A DNA stretch of 64,000 nucleotides from contig CAVLDO010000009.1 of the NCBI GenBank assembly GCA_963662035.1, forward strand, positions 1-64,000, in the 5' to 3' direction. Within the stretch, counting starts at the first letter, position 1. The number at the start of each line of letters is the position of its first letter. The notes beneath the pieces are model-generated. The model was not told the origin of the DNA, made no database searches, and was given only the letters and a program-made list of their open reading frames with translations. This DNA is from Equibacterium sp963662035 (lineage in GTDB: Bacteria; Bacteroidota; Bacteroidia; Bacteroidales; UBA932). Positions 35,478 to 44,303 of the stretch are shown here, one piece after another. A program made the translations under genes and the position numbers.

Positions 35478-36671
35478 ATGAAAAAAGCATTTCTGGCATT
35501 AGCTGCTGCAGCTGCCCTTGTATTGGCAGGCTGCGACAAGGAGGAAACGCAGGTGGCCGCGACAGTCACCGTGGACGCCTCAGGCCTTGAGGCGGGCGCA
35601 CCCGTCCCCGACTCCTACAAGGTGACTCTGAGCAACACCTCCACCACCGAGGTGTTCACCGCGCAGACGGAGAACGGCTCCGCAACCTTTACCGTGACCC
35701 CCGGCATCTACACAATTCTGGTGGAGGGCAGCGCCGCCTCTGACGGCAACGCCTACACCTACTCGGGCAACGGCCGTATGGTCGCTACATCCGACGGCGC
35801 GGCCGAAACCGTTGCCGTGACCGCAACCAAGGCGGCGGCGCTCATCTTCAAGGAGGTGTTCTACAGCGGCCACTTCGACTGGTATTTCCGCGACCAGTAC
35901 TATGAGATTTACAACAACAGCGACCAGACGGTGTATGCCGACGGCCTCTGCATCGCCGACCTCGATATGTACGACTTCGACGGAACTCCCATCGAGTATG
36001 ATATCCCCGATGCGCAGAACTATCTCTTTTCCCAGTTCGTATGGCAGGTTCCCGGCGACGGCGATGACTATCCCCTGGCTCCCGGCGAGAGCATCGTGAT
36101 TGCACAATGGGCCACCAACCACGCAACCGACGAGCTTGGCGGCGAACTCGGCAAGGATCTTTATGGCGCCGAGTTCGAGGCCATCGAGGGCGAGAGCACC
36201 CTTTGGAACGGCACCGTAATCACCGACAACCCTGCAGTAAATATGATAAAGTATGCTTCTGCCTACACTATGCCACAGTGGCTTACCTCAGTGGGCGGAG
36301 CGGGTCTCGTGCTGTTCTTCCCCACTGATGATATGGACGGCACCGCCCTCACTTATCAGGTGGGTTCCGACAGCATCTATGGCGCCGCCCTTGCCATCCC
36401 CGTCGGCTGCGTAGTGGATGTGGTGAACACCTGCAGCGACGCTGCCAGCGCAACCCTCTCCAACATCCCTGCAAGTATGGATGCCGGTTATGTATTCTGC
36501 TCTGCAAACTACAGCAACGAGAGCATAGTGCGCAAGGTGGCCGAGACCAAAGAGGACGGCCGCGTGGTGTACAAGGACACCAACAACTCCCTGAGCGACT
36601 TTGAGGTGAGCACCGAGCCCCAGATACGCCGCGGCGGATCTGGCACTCCCTCCTGGAACACCTGGAAATAG
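35478..36671 (+). CDS. DUF4876-like lipoprotein
   Basis: A lipoprotein of 397 aa with lipobox LAGC (Cys19). Residues 25-120 form a Thr/Ala-rich beta-sandwich (VTVDASGLEAGAPVPDSYKV). From about 122 on there is a lamin-tail-like region with FKEVFYSGHFDWYFRDQYYEIYN and DGLCIADLDMYD. The family is known to me as DUF4876, always seen next to TonB-dependent receptors; its function is unproven. It lies 31 bases after the receptor and is probably its surface partner, in the place SusD would take. A stable hairpin follows in the gap to the next gene. Confidence 0.7.
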   Translation: MKKAFLALAAAAALVLAGCDKEETQVAATVTVDASGLEAGAPVPDSYKVTLSNTSTTEVFTAQTENGSATFTVTPGIYTILVEGSAASDGNAYTYSGNGRMVATSDGAAETVAVTATKAAALIFKEVFYSGHFDWYFRDQYYEIYNNSDQTVYADGLCIADLDMYDFDGTPIEYDIPDAQNYLFSQFVWQVPGDGDDYPLAPGESIVIAQWATNHATDELGGELGKDLYGAEFEAIEGESTLWNGTVITDNPAVNMIKYASAYTMPQWLTSVGGAGLVLFFPTDDMDGTALTYQVGSDSIYGAALAIPVGCVVDVVNTCSDAASATLSNIPASMDAGYVFCSANYSNESIVRKVAETKEDGRVVYKDTNNSLSDFEVSTEPQIRRGGSGTPSWNTWK

Positions 36672-36697
36672 TCGTCCGGCACATTTTTTATGCGTAG

Positions 36698-36721
36698 TCC
36701 CGGCAAATTGGCCGGGGCTTC
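36698..36721 (+). repeat. Intra-operon hairpin
   Basis: Nine-base arms AGTCCCGGC / GCCGGGGCT (36698-36706 and 36713-36721, one G-T pair) with a six-base loop in the 80-base gap between the DUF4876 and DUF6850 genes. There is no T-run, so it is more likely an mRNA stability or partial attenuation element than a terminator. Confidence 0.4.
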
Positions 36722-36751
36722 ACGCAGAATCTTGAAAAATACACAACGGCA

Positions 36752-38299
36752 ATGAAGAGAAATCTCCTTATAGGAATGGCGCTTCTTGCGGCAGGGACTC
36801 TCTCCCTGCAGGCACAGGAGCCTGTAATGAACCCCGCTTCGCAGGAGTTGAACCTGCAGAATTTCTGGTTTGGCAGTGCCAATTCGGCGGCGCTGGCCTT
36901 CTCTCCTCTTGTGGACTACAGCGATGTCCTGCTCAAATACTCTTATGGGCATGGAGACCTGCGCCACGCGCAGCAGCCGCAGAACGAAAACTCGGTGGAG
37001 GCGGCAGCCAGCGGTGCGCTGCGCCTCAAGGGGTACACCATGTGGGGAGATTTCTCTTACAATAACATTTACTCGCGCGGCTCGCTTTACAACGCCAACC
37101 TCTACGAGCCCCGTTTTTCGATGCCCTATTATATCTGCGATGCAGTCCTTTCCGACTGGAAGCGGCAGAGCTACGATATGGGCTTTAAGGTGGCGGCCCC
37201 CAAAATGGCAATGGAGCATCTGGCGCTGGGACTTGAGGCGCGCTACAGCAACAAGGTGGGGGCCAAGCAGGTGGACCCGCGCGCCGTCTCTTATGTGCTC
37301 TCTCTGCAGCTGACCCCCTCGGTGGCCTACAGGACAGGCAGCCGCAGCACGATAGGGCTCGCGCTGGACTATCGGCGCTATAAAGAGCGCACCAGCCACT
37401 CCACCGAGAATTATCAGAAAGACCAGCAGGTGGCGCTGATGCGCGGCCTTGGCATCTACACTCAGGGTATTGTGGGGGGCAACCTCGGATTCGGCGATAT
37501 GATTTATTCCGGCAACCGTTTTGGCGGCGAGGCGCAGTATTGCTTGAAAGCCGACGGAGCCGACTGGTTTGTGAGAGCCGGCGCAAGTTATGAGAAAATC
37601 ACCCTGCTGGAGCGTCCATCCTTCCCCCGGATGAGGGGCAAAACCGGCAATATCGCGGCCGATATGGCGCTGAAGGCCAATCTGGGACGGCAGCGGAACC
37701 ACCGCGTGGCCCTTGAGGGCGATTTCTCGCGCGTCACTGGCTACGAATACACCCAGGAACTTGTCACCAGCCCCAAGCGCGAATGGGTCACGCTGATGGT
37801 GCTCCCTATGAGCTACTACACCTTCGCGGGCGCCGCTGCAAGTTACGATTTCTACCACAACCTCACCCCCGGCGGATATGACAGCCGGCTCGGGGCAGAA
37901 GTAAGGTTTGATATGATGGATCAGAGCTACCAGCTGTCATACTTCAATTCTATGAGTCTGGACGCCGCCCTGCGCGGGGCCAAGAACTTCTGCTTTGACG
38001 GCGGCGGCAGCCTGCTGGCAAAGGCCTCCGCAGGGTATCATCTGCCGCTCGACGCGCAATACCTCTATGCCCCCCTCTCGGAAGACTCGGGGGAATCCAT
38101 TGTGGCAGGCCTCTATCCAAGCGAGCTGGCCTACCTCAAGACGCAGTATTTAGACGCAAGTCTTTCTCTTACCTACTCCCTGCCCGTTGCAAAAGGGAGA
38201 AATAATTTGTATTTCAGCCTTTCGGGCCGCTATCTTTGCCCTTTGAATGCTGACACCGACCGCCTTGCGGCGGACTTTACAGTCGGAATGATGTTTTAA
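36752..38299 (+). CDS. DUF6850-like outer-membrane beta-barrel protein
   Basis: A predicted outer-membrane barrel of 515 aa. The signal peptide MKRNLLIGMALLAAGTLSLQAQ is followed by many alternating amphipathic strands rich in Tyr and Gly, and the chain ends in Phe (VGMMF), typical for barrel insertion. It resembles the family called DUF6850, found beside DUF4876 and TonB receptors. Its role could be a second pore or an anchoring barrel. It is six bases upstream of the first peptidase gene. Confidence 0.65.
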   Translation: MKRNLLIGMALLAAGTLSLQAQEPVMNPASQELNLQNFWFGSANSAALAFSPLVDYSDVLLKYSYGHGDLRHAQQPQNENSVEAAASGALRLKGYTMWGDFSYNNIYSRGSLYNANLYEPRFSMPYYICDAVLSDWKRQSYDMGFKVAAPKMAMEHLALGLEARYSNKVGAKQVDPRAVSYVLSLQLTPSVAYRTGSRSTIGLALDYRRYKERTSHSTENYQKDQQVALMRGLGIYTQGIVGGNLGFGDMIYSGNRFGGEAQYCLKADGADWFVRAGASYEKITLLERPSFPRMRGKTGNIAADMALKANLGRQRNHRVALEGDFSRVTGYEYTQELVTSPKREWVTLMVLPMSYYTFAGAAASYDFYHNLTPGGYDSRLGAEVRFDMMDQSYQLSYFNSMSLDAALRGAKNFCFDGGGSLLAKASAGYHLPLDAQYLYAPLSEDSGESIVAGLYPSELAYLKTQYLDASLSLTYSLPVAKGRNNLYFSLSGRYLCPLNADTDRLAADFTVGMMF

Positions 38300-38305
38300 C
38301 CCGAT

Positions 38306-40477
38306 ATGAACACAATCAGAAAAATTGCGGCTGCGGCCCTGGGCATCTCTCTTACGCTGCTCTCTGCGGCGGGGAGCGAGACCGGGCGCAGCTTTGCCAT
38401 AATAATAGACAAGGCGACCTATGCCGCCTGCCGCGCCGATGTCAACGCCTACCGCGACGCGGTGTCGGCAGAGGGCTTCGATGCCTTTGTGGAGGCCCGC
38501 GGCTGGAGCGCGCCGGAAGAGGTCTCGGGCTTTATCAAGATGGCCTACGGCTCACGCAACCTTGCGGGGGCGGTGTTTGTGGGGGACATCCCCATCGTGA
38601 TGGTCTCCCGCGCCCAGCATCTGACTTCGGCCTTCAAGATGGACCAGAAGCCGGAAGATCTGTTCAACACCACGGTGCCCAGCGACCGCTTCTACGACGA
38701 TTTTGACCTCGAATTCGATTATCTGAGCAGTCAGGACACCCTCGGCTACCGCTATTATTACTACAATCTGGCGGGCCGCGGCGCCCAGCAGATAAGCTGC
38801 GACATATTCTCCGGCCGCATCAAACCCACCGAGAGCGGCGAGGCGGGCTACAGTCAGCTGCGGGCCTATCTGCAGAAGGTCGTGGCATTCAAAAAGCAGC
38901 GGGGCAAGGTGGACCGCATAGTATCCTTTACCGGTCACGGCAGTTTCTCCAACAGCCTGATAGCCTGGAAGGACGAGACCATAACCCTCCGGGAGCAGTT
39001 CCCCGATGCCTTCACCGACAGCGACGGCGCCCGCTTCTACTTCTACTCGATGTATCCGGATATCAAGCGGATTGCAATCAAGGAGCTGCGCCGCAGCGAT
39101 CTGGACCTGGCCCTTTTTCACGAACACGGAGTCCCCGACACCCAGTATGTGGGAGGCGAGGCCCCTGCAACCGGAGTTGACGGCAGCTACAATGCGATTC
39201 TGCGCACAATCCGCTCTGCTGTGGCGCGCAAAGAGCGCTTGGGAGCGACGCGTGCCGAGGCCGTGGCGGACATCAGCGCCAAGTATGGCCTGGACAGCAC
39301 CTGGTTTGCGACTCTCGCCTCGCCCGAGGCGCGCGCGGCCGACAGCCTGCACGCCCTGGAGCCGCTGATAATGCTCTCCGAGGTGGACACTATAGCCCCC
39401 AATGCCCGCATAACCCTGTTTGACGCCTGCTACAACGGCGACTTCCGCGAGAAAAGCTGCATTGCCGCCGCCTACATATTCTCCGGGGGCAACAGCATAG
39501 TGTCGCTGGGCAACAGCGTGAATGTGCTGCAGGACAAGTCAAGCAGCGACCTGCTGGGTCTGCTCTCCTGCGGCTACCCCATAGGCCAGATATGCCAGAT
39601 GACGAACATTCTGGAAAGCCACATACTCGGTGACCCCACGATGCGCTTTGACAGCGATGCAGAAGGCCCCGACTTCTACAATATCAAGCCCGCCTACTGG
39701 AAGGAGATTCTCTCTGACGCCGGCCGGCCCTGCGAAATCCGCTCGCTGGCCCTATACAAGCTCTACGCCCTCGAATATGAATCTATGGGAGAGCTGCTGC
39801 GCGAGACATATGCAGAATCGGGCGAGTACACCCTGCGCCTGGCGTGCCTGCTGCTCTCGCAGCACTATCCCGCCGTGTTCGGCGCAGTAGTGAAGGATGC
39901 CCTCGATGACCCCTACGAATTCATCCGCCGCAAGGCGGTGTATTGGTGCGGGGAGATAGGCGACAGGAGCTTCGTTCCTCTGGTGGCGAAAATGTATATG
40001 GACGACTATATGGCGCTCCGCCTGCAGTTCAACATCAGCACGGCCGCCGGCTACTTCGGCCCTGCAATCAAGGACACTCTGGCCGCGATGGTGCAGACGG
40101 GCTTCCCTTACGGCAAGGAGGACTTTATCAAAAAGGCAGACAAGAGCTTTGACTCCACAATTTCGCTGCACGAGTTCATAGCCGGCATAGTGACCGATCC
40201 AGAAACAACGCCGGGCCGCTTCTCGGCCTTTATCAATTCGGTGCGCAACTCGCCGGACCCCGCGCTCGCGCAGCCTCTTGCCGCCATAGCTGCCGATATT
40301 TCGCGCCCCGAAAGGATGCGCATAGATGCGGCGGAGGCCCTGGGCTGGTATGTGCGCTATCAGAACAAGGGGGAGATAATCTCCCGCTGTCAGATGATGC
40401 TTGAGAGTGAATCAGACGCCGCCCTGGCCGACGAACTGCTCAAGACTGTCAACCGCCTTAAAGCTTATTCCCGATGA
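38306..40477 (+). CDS. Exported clan-CD-like cysteine peptidase (C25-related) with HEAT-like repeats
   Basis: A 723-aa protein with a Sec signal peptide (MNTIRKIAAAALGISLTLLSAAG) and no lipobox or type IX secretion tail. Residues 28-440 resemble the gingipain/caspase-fold peptidases. A hydrophobic strand leads to His-Gly in LALFHEHG (His274), and another leads to Ala-Cys in ITLFDACYNG (Cys375). These are the two hallmarks of clan CD. Family features AVFVGDIP, DRFYDD and SLGNSVNVLQDK are also present. The C-terminal 250 residues carry HEAT-like helical repeats (LDDPYEFIRRKAVYWCGEIGD). The next gene is a paralogue overlapping by four bases. Peptidase activity is inferred, not shown. Confidence 0.7.
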   Translation: MNTIRKIAAAALGISLTLLSAAGSETGRSFAIIIDKATYAACRADVNAYRDAVSAEGFDAFVEARGWSAPEEVSGFIKMAYGSRNLAGAVFVGDIPIVMVSRAQHLTSAFKMDQKPEDLFNTTVPSDRFYDDFDLEFDYLSSQDTLGYRYYYYNLAGRGAQQISCDIFSGRIKPTESGEAGYSQLRAYLQKVVAFKKQRGKVDRIVSFTGHGSFSNSLIAWKDETITLREQFPDAFTDSDGARFYFYSMYPDIKRIAIKELRRSDLDLALFHEHGVPDTQYVGGEAPATGVDGSYNAILRTIRSAVARKERLGATRAEAVADISAKYGLDSTWFATLASPEARAADSLHALEPLIMLSEVDTIAPNARITLFDACYNGDFREKSCIAAAYIFSGGNSIVSLGNSVNVLQDKSSSDLLGLLSCGYPIGQICQMTNILESHILGDPTMRFDSDAEGPDFYNIKPAYWKEILSDAGRPCEIRSLALYKLYALEYESMGELLRETYAESGEYTLRLACLLLSQHYPAVFGAVVKDALDDPYEFIRRKAVYWCGEIGDRSFVPLVAKMYMDDYMALRLQFNISTAAGYFGPAIKDTLAAMVQTGFPYGKEDFIKKADKSFDSTISLHEFIAGIVTDPETTPGRFSAFINSVRNSPDPALAQPLAAIAADISRPERMRIDAAEALGWYVRYQNKGEIISRCQMMLESESDAALADELLKTVNRLKAYSR

Positions 40478-42546
40478 AAAGATATTTAGCATTGCTCTCC
40501 TGCGCGCTGCTGTCGCTGCAGGCATTCGGCGTAAAAAATGACTCTATGGTGACGGTGAAACCCTCCGTGAAGGGGGCCAAGAGCACCTTTGCCATATTTG
40601 TGGATTCGCTGACCTACGCCCGCTGCGGCGCGGCCATCGATGCCTACCGCGATGTCCTGCAGAGCGAGGACCTGGGCACATACATCTATGCGGCCGGCTG
40701 GAACTCTCCGGAGGAGATAAAATCGCTGATAAAGTCGGCATACAGAAAGAACCGGCTCGAAGGGGCGGTGTTCATAGGCGATGTGCCGGTGGTGCGCGTT
40801 TCCGGTGCGCAGCATATGACTACCGCCTTCAAGATGAACGAAAAGAGCTTCCCGCGCAACCAGTCCTGGGTCACAACCGACCGCTTTTACGAAGATTTTG
40901 ACCTGGACTTCCGCTTTGTGGAGCGCGACAGCGCCGATACAAACATATTCTACTACCATCTCACCGACAAAGGGGCGCAGCGCCTCACGCAGGAGATCTA
41001 CTCCGCCCGTATGGTGGTGCCCGACATTTTCGGAGGCGACAGGTACGCCCGCCTGAACGACTACCTGTCGGAGGTGGTGCGCGCCCATCAGGAGCAGAAT
41101 TATCTGGACAACGTGATATTCTTTGCCGGCAGCGGCTACAACTTCGACTGCCTGAGCCTCTGGCGGCAGAAACCTCTTGCCTGGAGAGAATATTTTCCGC
41201 TGGCGTTCGAGAGCGCCACAACCAACCGCTTCTACAATTTCCGCTACGGATACGATGTGAAGTATCAGCTCCTGGACGAACTGCAGCGGCCCGACACCGA
41301 CCTATTCCAGTTCAGCGAGCACGGGGCAGAGGACACCCAGTACATTTCCCTCAGGCCCGAGGCGGACGATCTGCCGGGGCTGCTGCGGCAGCTGGGCTAT
41401 GAGCTGCGCAGCGTTTACGATTACTACTACCGGGGCACCGACAAGGAGCAGGAGTTTCTGGATCAGGTCAAGGCGGATTACAATGCCGGGCCGCAGATGT
41501 TCGCCGACTCCCTCTTTGCCCGCGACGCGGCATACGACTCCACGATGGAGCGCGTCACCAACATCCACTCCGATGAACTGGTGAATCTGCACAGCAACCC
41601 CCGGGTGCTGATATTCAACGCCTGCTACAACGGCTCGTTCCAAAGGCGCGCAGACTACATCGCCGGCTGCCACATATTTAACGGCGGCCGCAGCATCGTG
41701 GCGCAGGGCAACACCGTGAACGTGCTGCAGGACAAATACGAAGACGAACTGATGGGGATGCTGAACCTGGGCTACAGGGTGGGGCAGTGGCAGATGATGC
41801 TCCCCTATCTGGAGTCGCACCTGATAGGCGACCCGACCTACCGCTTCGCCCGAAGAGTTACGGCATCCGATGCGGCGGCCCTGGAGACGCTGGCGCTGCG
41901 CCAGAAGACAGAAAAAGCCCTCGCCAAAGGGGTCAGCTGCTCGCTTCAGCTGCTGGACGCCTTCAAGAGCAGCAGCTCTTTCCAGGTGCGGCTGGAGGCG
42001 CTGCACTGCCTTGGCTTCTTTGCCGACGAAAATTTTGTCCAGGCTCTTATGCTGGCCTTCCACGACCCGTATGAGCATATCCAGAGAATGGCCTGCATCT
42101 ATGCCGGCGACAGCGGCGACCCCCGTCTGGAGGAGGGTCTGGAGTGGGTGGCCTCCACCCAGGACCAGAACATCAGGGCCAAGTATGTGGCCACGGACGC
42201 CCTGCGCAGCTACGAATCGCACAAGGCGGAGCTGGAGGAGTATCTGTCGCCCGCCCTGGACAGGAACGCTCCGCTAAAAAAGCGCATCTCCGCAATCCGT
42301 ATGATGCGCAACACTCCCCAGCACTACAATCTCTCCAAATATGTGGCAGTGGTGCTGGACAGCACCGAGGATGAAGAGGTGCGCATCTGTATGGCGGAGG
42401 CGCTGGGCTGGTGCAACCGCAGCTGGCAGCGCGGCGTGGTGGCGGAGGGCTTCAAGGTGGCCCGCTCCCGCAAGTTCGACTGCAGCGACGCCCTGCGCGA
42501 AGAAATGCTCAAGACACTGGGCCGTCTGGCCCCCGAGGAAAAATGA
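40474..42546 (+). CDS. Second exported clan-CD-like cysteine peptidase with HEAT-like repeats
   Basis: A 690-aa paralogue of the preceding protein with the same order of parts. The signal peptide MKRYLALLSCALLSLQAFG leads to a caspase/gingipain-like region with FQFSEHG (His283) and VLIFNACYNG (Cys384), then HEAT-like repeats (FHDPYEHIQRMACIYAGDSGD and following). The catalytic blocks are conserved while the rest has diverged strongly, which suggests different substrates or a pair acting together rather than a recent copy. Start and stop overlap its neighbours by four bases on both sides (ATGA), so it is translationally coupled to both. Confidence 0.7.
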   Translation: MKRYLALLSCALLSLQAFGVKNDSMVTVKPSVKGAKSTFAIFVDSLTYARCGAAIDAYRDVLQSEDLGTYIYAAGWNSPEEIKSLIKSAYRKNRLEGAVFIGDVPVVRVSGAQHMTTAFKMNEKSFPRNQSWVTTDRFYEDFDLDFRFVERDSADTNIFYYHLTDKGAQRLTQEIYSARMVVPDIFGGDRYARLNDYLSEVVRAHQEQNYLDNVIFFAGSGYNFDCLSLWRQKPLAWREYFPLAFESATTNRFYNFRYGYDVKYQLLDELQRPDTDLFQFSEHGAEDTQYISLRPEADDLPGLLRQLGYELRSVYDYYYRGTDKEQEFLDQVKADYNAGPQMFADSLFARDAAYDSTMERVTNIHSDELVNLHSNPRVLIFNACYNGSFQRRADYIAGCHIFNGGRSIVAQGNTVNVLQDKYEDELMGMLNLGYRVGQWQMMLPYLESHLIGDPTYRFARRVTASDAAALETLALRQKTEKALAKGVSCSLQLLDAFKSSSSFQVRLEALHCLGFFADENFVQALMLAFHDPYEHIQRMACIYAGDSGDPRLEEGLEWVASTQDQNIRAKYVATDALRSYESHKAELEEYLSPALDRNAPLKKRISAIRMMRNTPQHYNLSKYVAVVLDSTEDEEVRICMAEALGWCNRSWQRGVVAEGFKVARSRKFDCSDALREEMLKTLGRLAPEEK

Positions 42547-43946
42547 TGCGGCGCCTTCTGATATACCTGCTGCTTTTTGCAGCTCCGCTATCTGCTGCTG
42601 CATACTCTCTGCCCGAGTGGGTGGACAACTCCACCAAGGAGTATTTCCCGCCCGTCTTCTCCCAGATAGGCGGCTCCTGCGCCCAGGCGAGCGCCGTGGG
42701 CTATGTGTTTACATACGAGATGAATTCCCTGCTGGAACGCTCCGCCGCAGTGGCGGAAAACCGCTTCAGCTACCTTTTCACCTGGAACTTTCTCAACGAC
42801 GGAATCGACGACGGCAGTCTGGGCTGGGACGGAATTCTGCTCTCCTACAAGTCGGGAATGATGACCGAGGCCGACTTTCCCTACCAGAGCGCCGCGCACC
42901 AGTTCTGCTGGGCCAGCGGCTACGACAAATACCTGCGGGCGCTGCACTACAAGGCCACGGCTGTAAATACTATGGAACTCTCTGACGAAGCGCAGCTGGA
43001 ATCTGTCAAGGAGTACCTCTACAACGAGGGCAAGGGGCACCTGGTCTCCTTCTCCTCCGCCGCCCGCAACTGGAAGTTCGACAGCGACTACAGCGGCCCC
43101 TCGGCCACCGGATATCACTGCCTGCTGACCGCTCTGCCCACCGAGGGGCCCCACGCGATGACCATTGTGGGCTACGACGACACGGTGGAGTGCACCTTTG
43201 ACGGCCGCACCACCTACGGGGCGTTCATAGTGGTGAACTCCTACGGCACCTATTACCACGACCGCGGCTTCTATTATCTTCCCTACCGCTTTTTTCTGGA
43301 GCCGCTCCCTTCCGGGGCCAACCTCGGCAAGAGCGTGTTCGGGGTCTCCGTGGAATATTACGAACCACGGCTGGTGTTCAAGGTGAATGTCGACTACACC
43401 TCGCGCAACGATCTCAACTTCATACTTGGAGTAGCCGACGGTCCCGCCTCTGAAAACCCCACCGCGCAGGTGGTATCTTCGATAGCCAACTTCCAGGGGG
43501 GTGACCATCCTATGTGCGGCCGCTACGGCTCATCGGAAATTGAGATGGCGCTGGACGCCACCTCCATCGCCGACAAGGCCGCCGCCTGCCCCGAACCCAA
43601 ATATTTCCTCCGCATAGACCGCAAGAACAACGGCAAGGAGGGAGAGGGCCGCCTGCTGGGCTTTGAGGTGCACGACCTTGACAACGACAAGAGCTACACC
43701 TACACGGCCGACGGCACTCCGCTCAAGTATGGGGTGAATATGTACGGCTTGGCCACAACGCTGCTGCGCCTAACGAGCGCCTCGCACGTGGAGTGGCTCA
43801 ACCGCGACGGCAGCCCAGCCTCCGCACCGCTGGTGGTGCGCACGGCAAAGGGCAGATATGCTAAAATCAGAATCACAGAAAAAGGAGATGAAATATCGTT
43901 CAAATATGTTTATGCGCCGAGCGGCTCTGCTGCTCTTGGCAATTAG
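42543..43946 (+). CDS. Exported papain-like (C1) cysteine peptidase
   Basis: A 467-aa protein with a signal peptide (MMRRLLIYLLLFAAPLSAAA) and a C1 papain fold in which all catalytic residues can be placed: Gln41 and Cys46 in SQIGGSCAQAS, His204 in GPHAMTIVGYDD and Asn232 in VVNSYGTYYHDRGFYYLPY. The C-terminal 190 residues form a beta-rich domain of unknown role. There is little room for a propeptide between the signal and the catalytic Gln, so it may be made active. The ATG overlaps the previous stop by four bases, and the 3' end overlaps the HmuY-like gene by about 59 bases. Confidence 0.8.
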   Translation: MMRRLLIYLLLFAAPLSAAAYSLPEWVDNSTKEYFPPVFSQIGGSCAQASAVGYVFTYEMNSLLERSAAVAENRFSYLFTWNFLNDGIDDGSLGWDGILLSYKSGMMTEADFPYQSAAHQFCWASGYDKYLRALHYKATAVNTMELSDEAQLESVKEYLYNEGKGHLVSFSSAARNWKFDSDYSGPSATGYHCLLTALPTEGPHAMTIVGYDDTVECTFDGRTTYGAFIVVNSYGTYYHDRGFYYLPYRFFLEPLPSGANLGKSVFGVSVEYYEPRLVFKVNVDYTSRNDLNFILGVADGPASENPTAQVVSSIANFQGGDHPMCGRYGSSEIEMALDATSIADKAAACPEPKYFLRIDRKNNGKEGEGRLLGFEVHDLDNDKSYTYTADGTPLKYGVNMYGLATTLLRLTSASHVEWLNRDGSPASAPLVVRTAKGRYAKIRITEKGDEISFKYVYAPSGSAALGN

Positions 43947-44280
43947 CCCGATTGCGGCCTGCAACCGCGCCGAAGAGCTGCCGCCGATTTCCGGCGAGGT
44001 GACTTTTGAGCTGAGCGACACCCTATGGACTTACTTCAGCTTCGAGAGCGGAGCGGTGGTGGGCACTTCCCGCTTCGGCGACGAGGCGCAGGACGAGGCC
44101 TGGAGAGTCAGGCTGGACTGGGACATCGCCTTTTGCGGCGACCTCGTCCGCACAAATTCCGGCACCTCCGGCATAGGGCAGGGGGGCATTCTGCGCGAGC
44201 GCACCAGCAATTTCTACAACCTGACCGAGGCTCCTGCCGAGGGATATGAAACTGATACCGATGATTTTCCCGTTTTTTAA
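43888..44280 (+). CDS. Short HmuY-like lipoprotein
   Basis: A lipoprotein of about 130 aa; lipobox PIAAC gives Cys25 if translation starts at 43888, and starts at 43906 or 43912 are also possible. The mature part resembles the N-terminal half of HmuY (haem-binding lipoprotein of Porphyromonas): DTLWTYFSFESGAVVG, WDIAFCGD and VRTNSGTSGIGQGG. HmuY proteins are about 200 aa; this one stops at DDFPVF where the second half should follow. Its mature sequence has no His and no Met, the residues known to ligate haem in HmuY and relatives. It may be a degraded or repurposed partner of the receptor. Confidence 0.7.
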   Translation: MKYRSNMFMRRAALLLLAISPIAACNRAEELPPISGEVTFELSDTLWTYFSFESGAVVGTSRFGDEAQDEAWRVRLDWDIAFCGDLVRTNSGTSGIGQGGILRERTSNFYNLTEAPAEGYETDTDDFPVF

Positions 44281-44303
44281 CTAAATTCGCCGCGTTGAAA
44301 ACA

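Noticed and set aside
32588..36671. SusC/SusD glycan utilisation pair
   Set aside because: The second protein is not SusD-like (no TPR-rich SusD pattern), and peptidases rather than glycoside hydrolases follow.
36509..37858. 449-codon minus-strand frame opposite the DUF6850 gene
   Set aside because: A reverse shadow of the barrel protein and the end of the DUF4876 gene.
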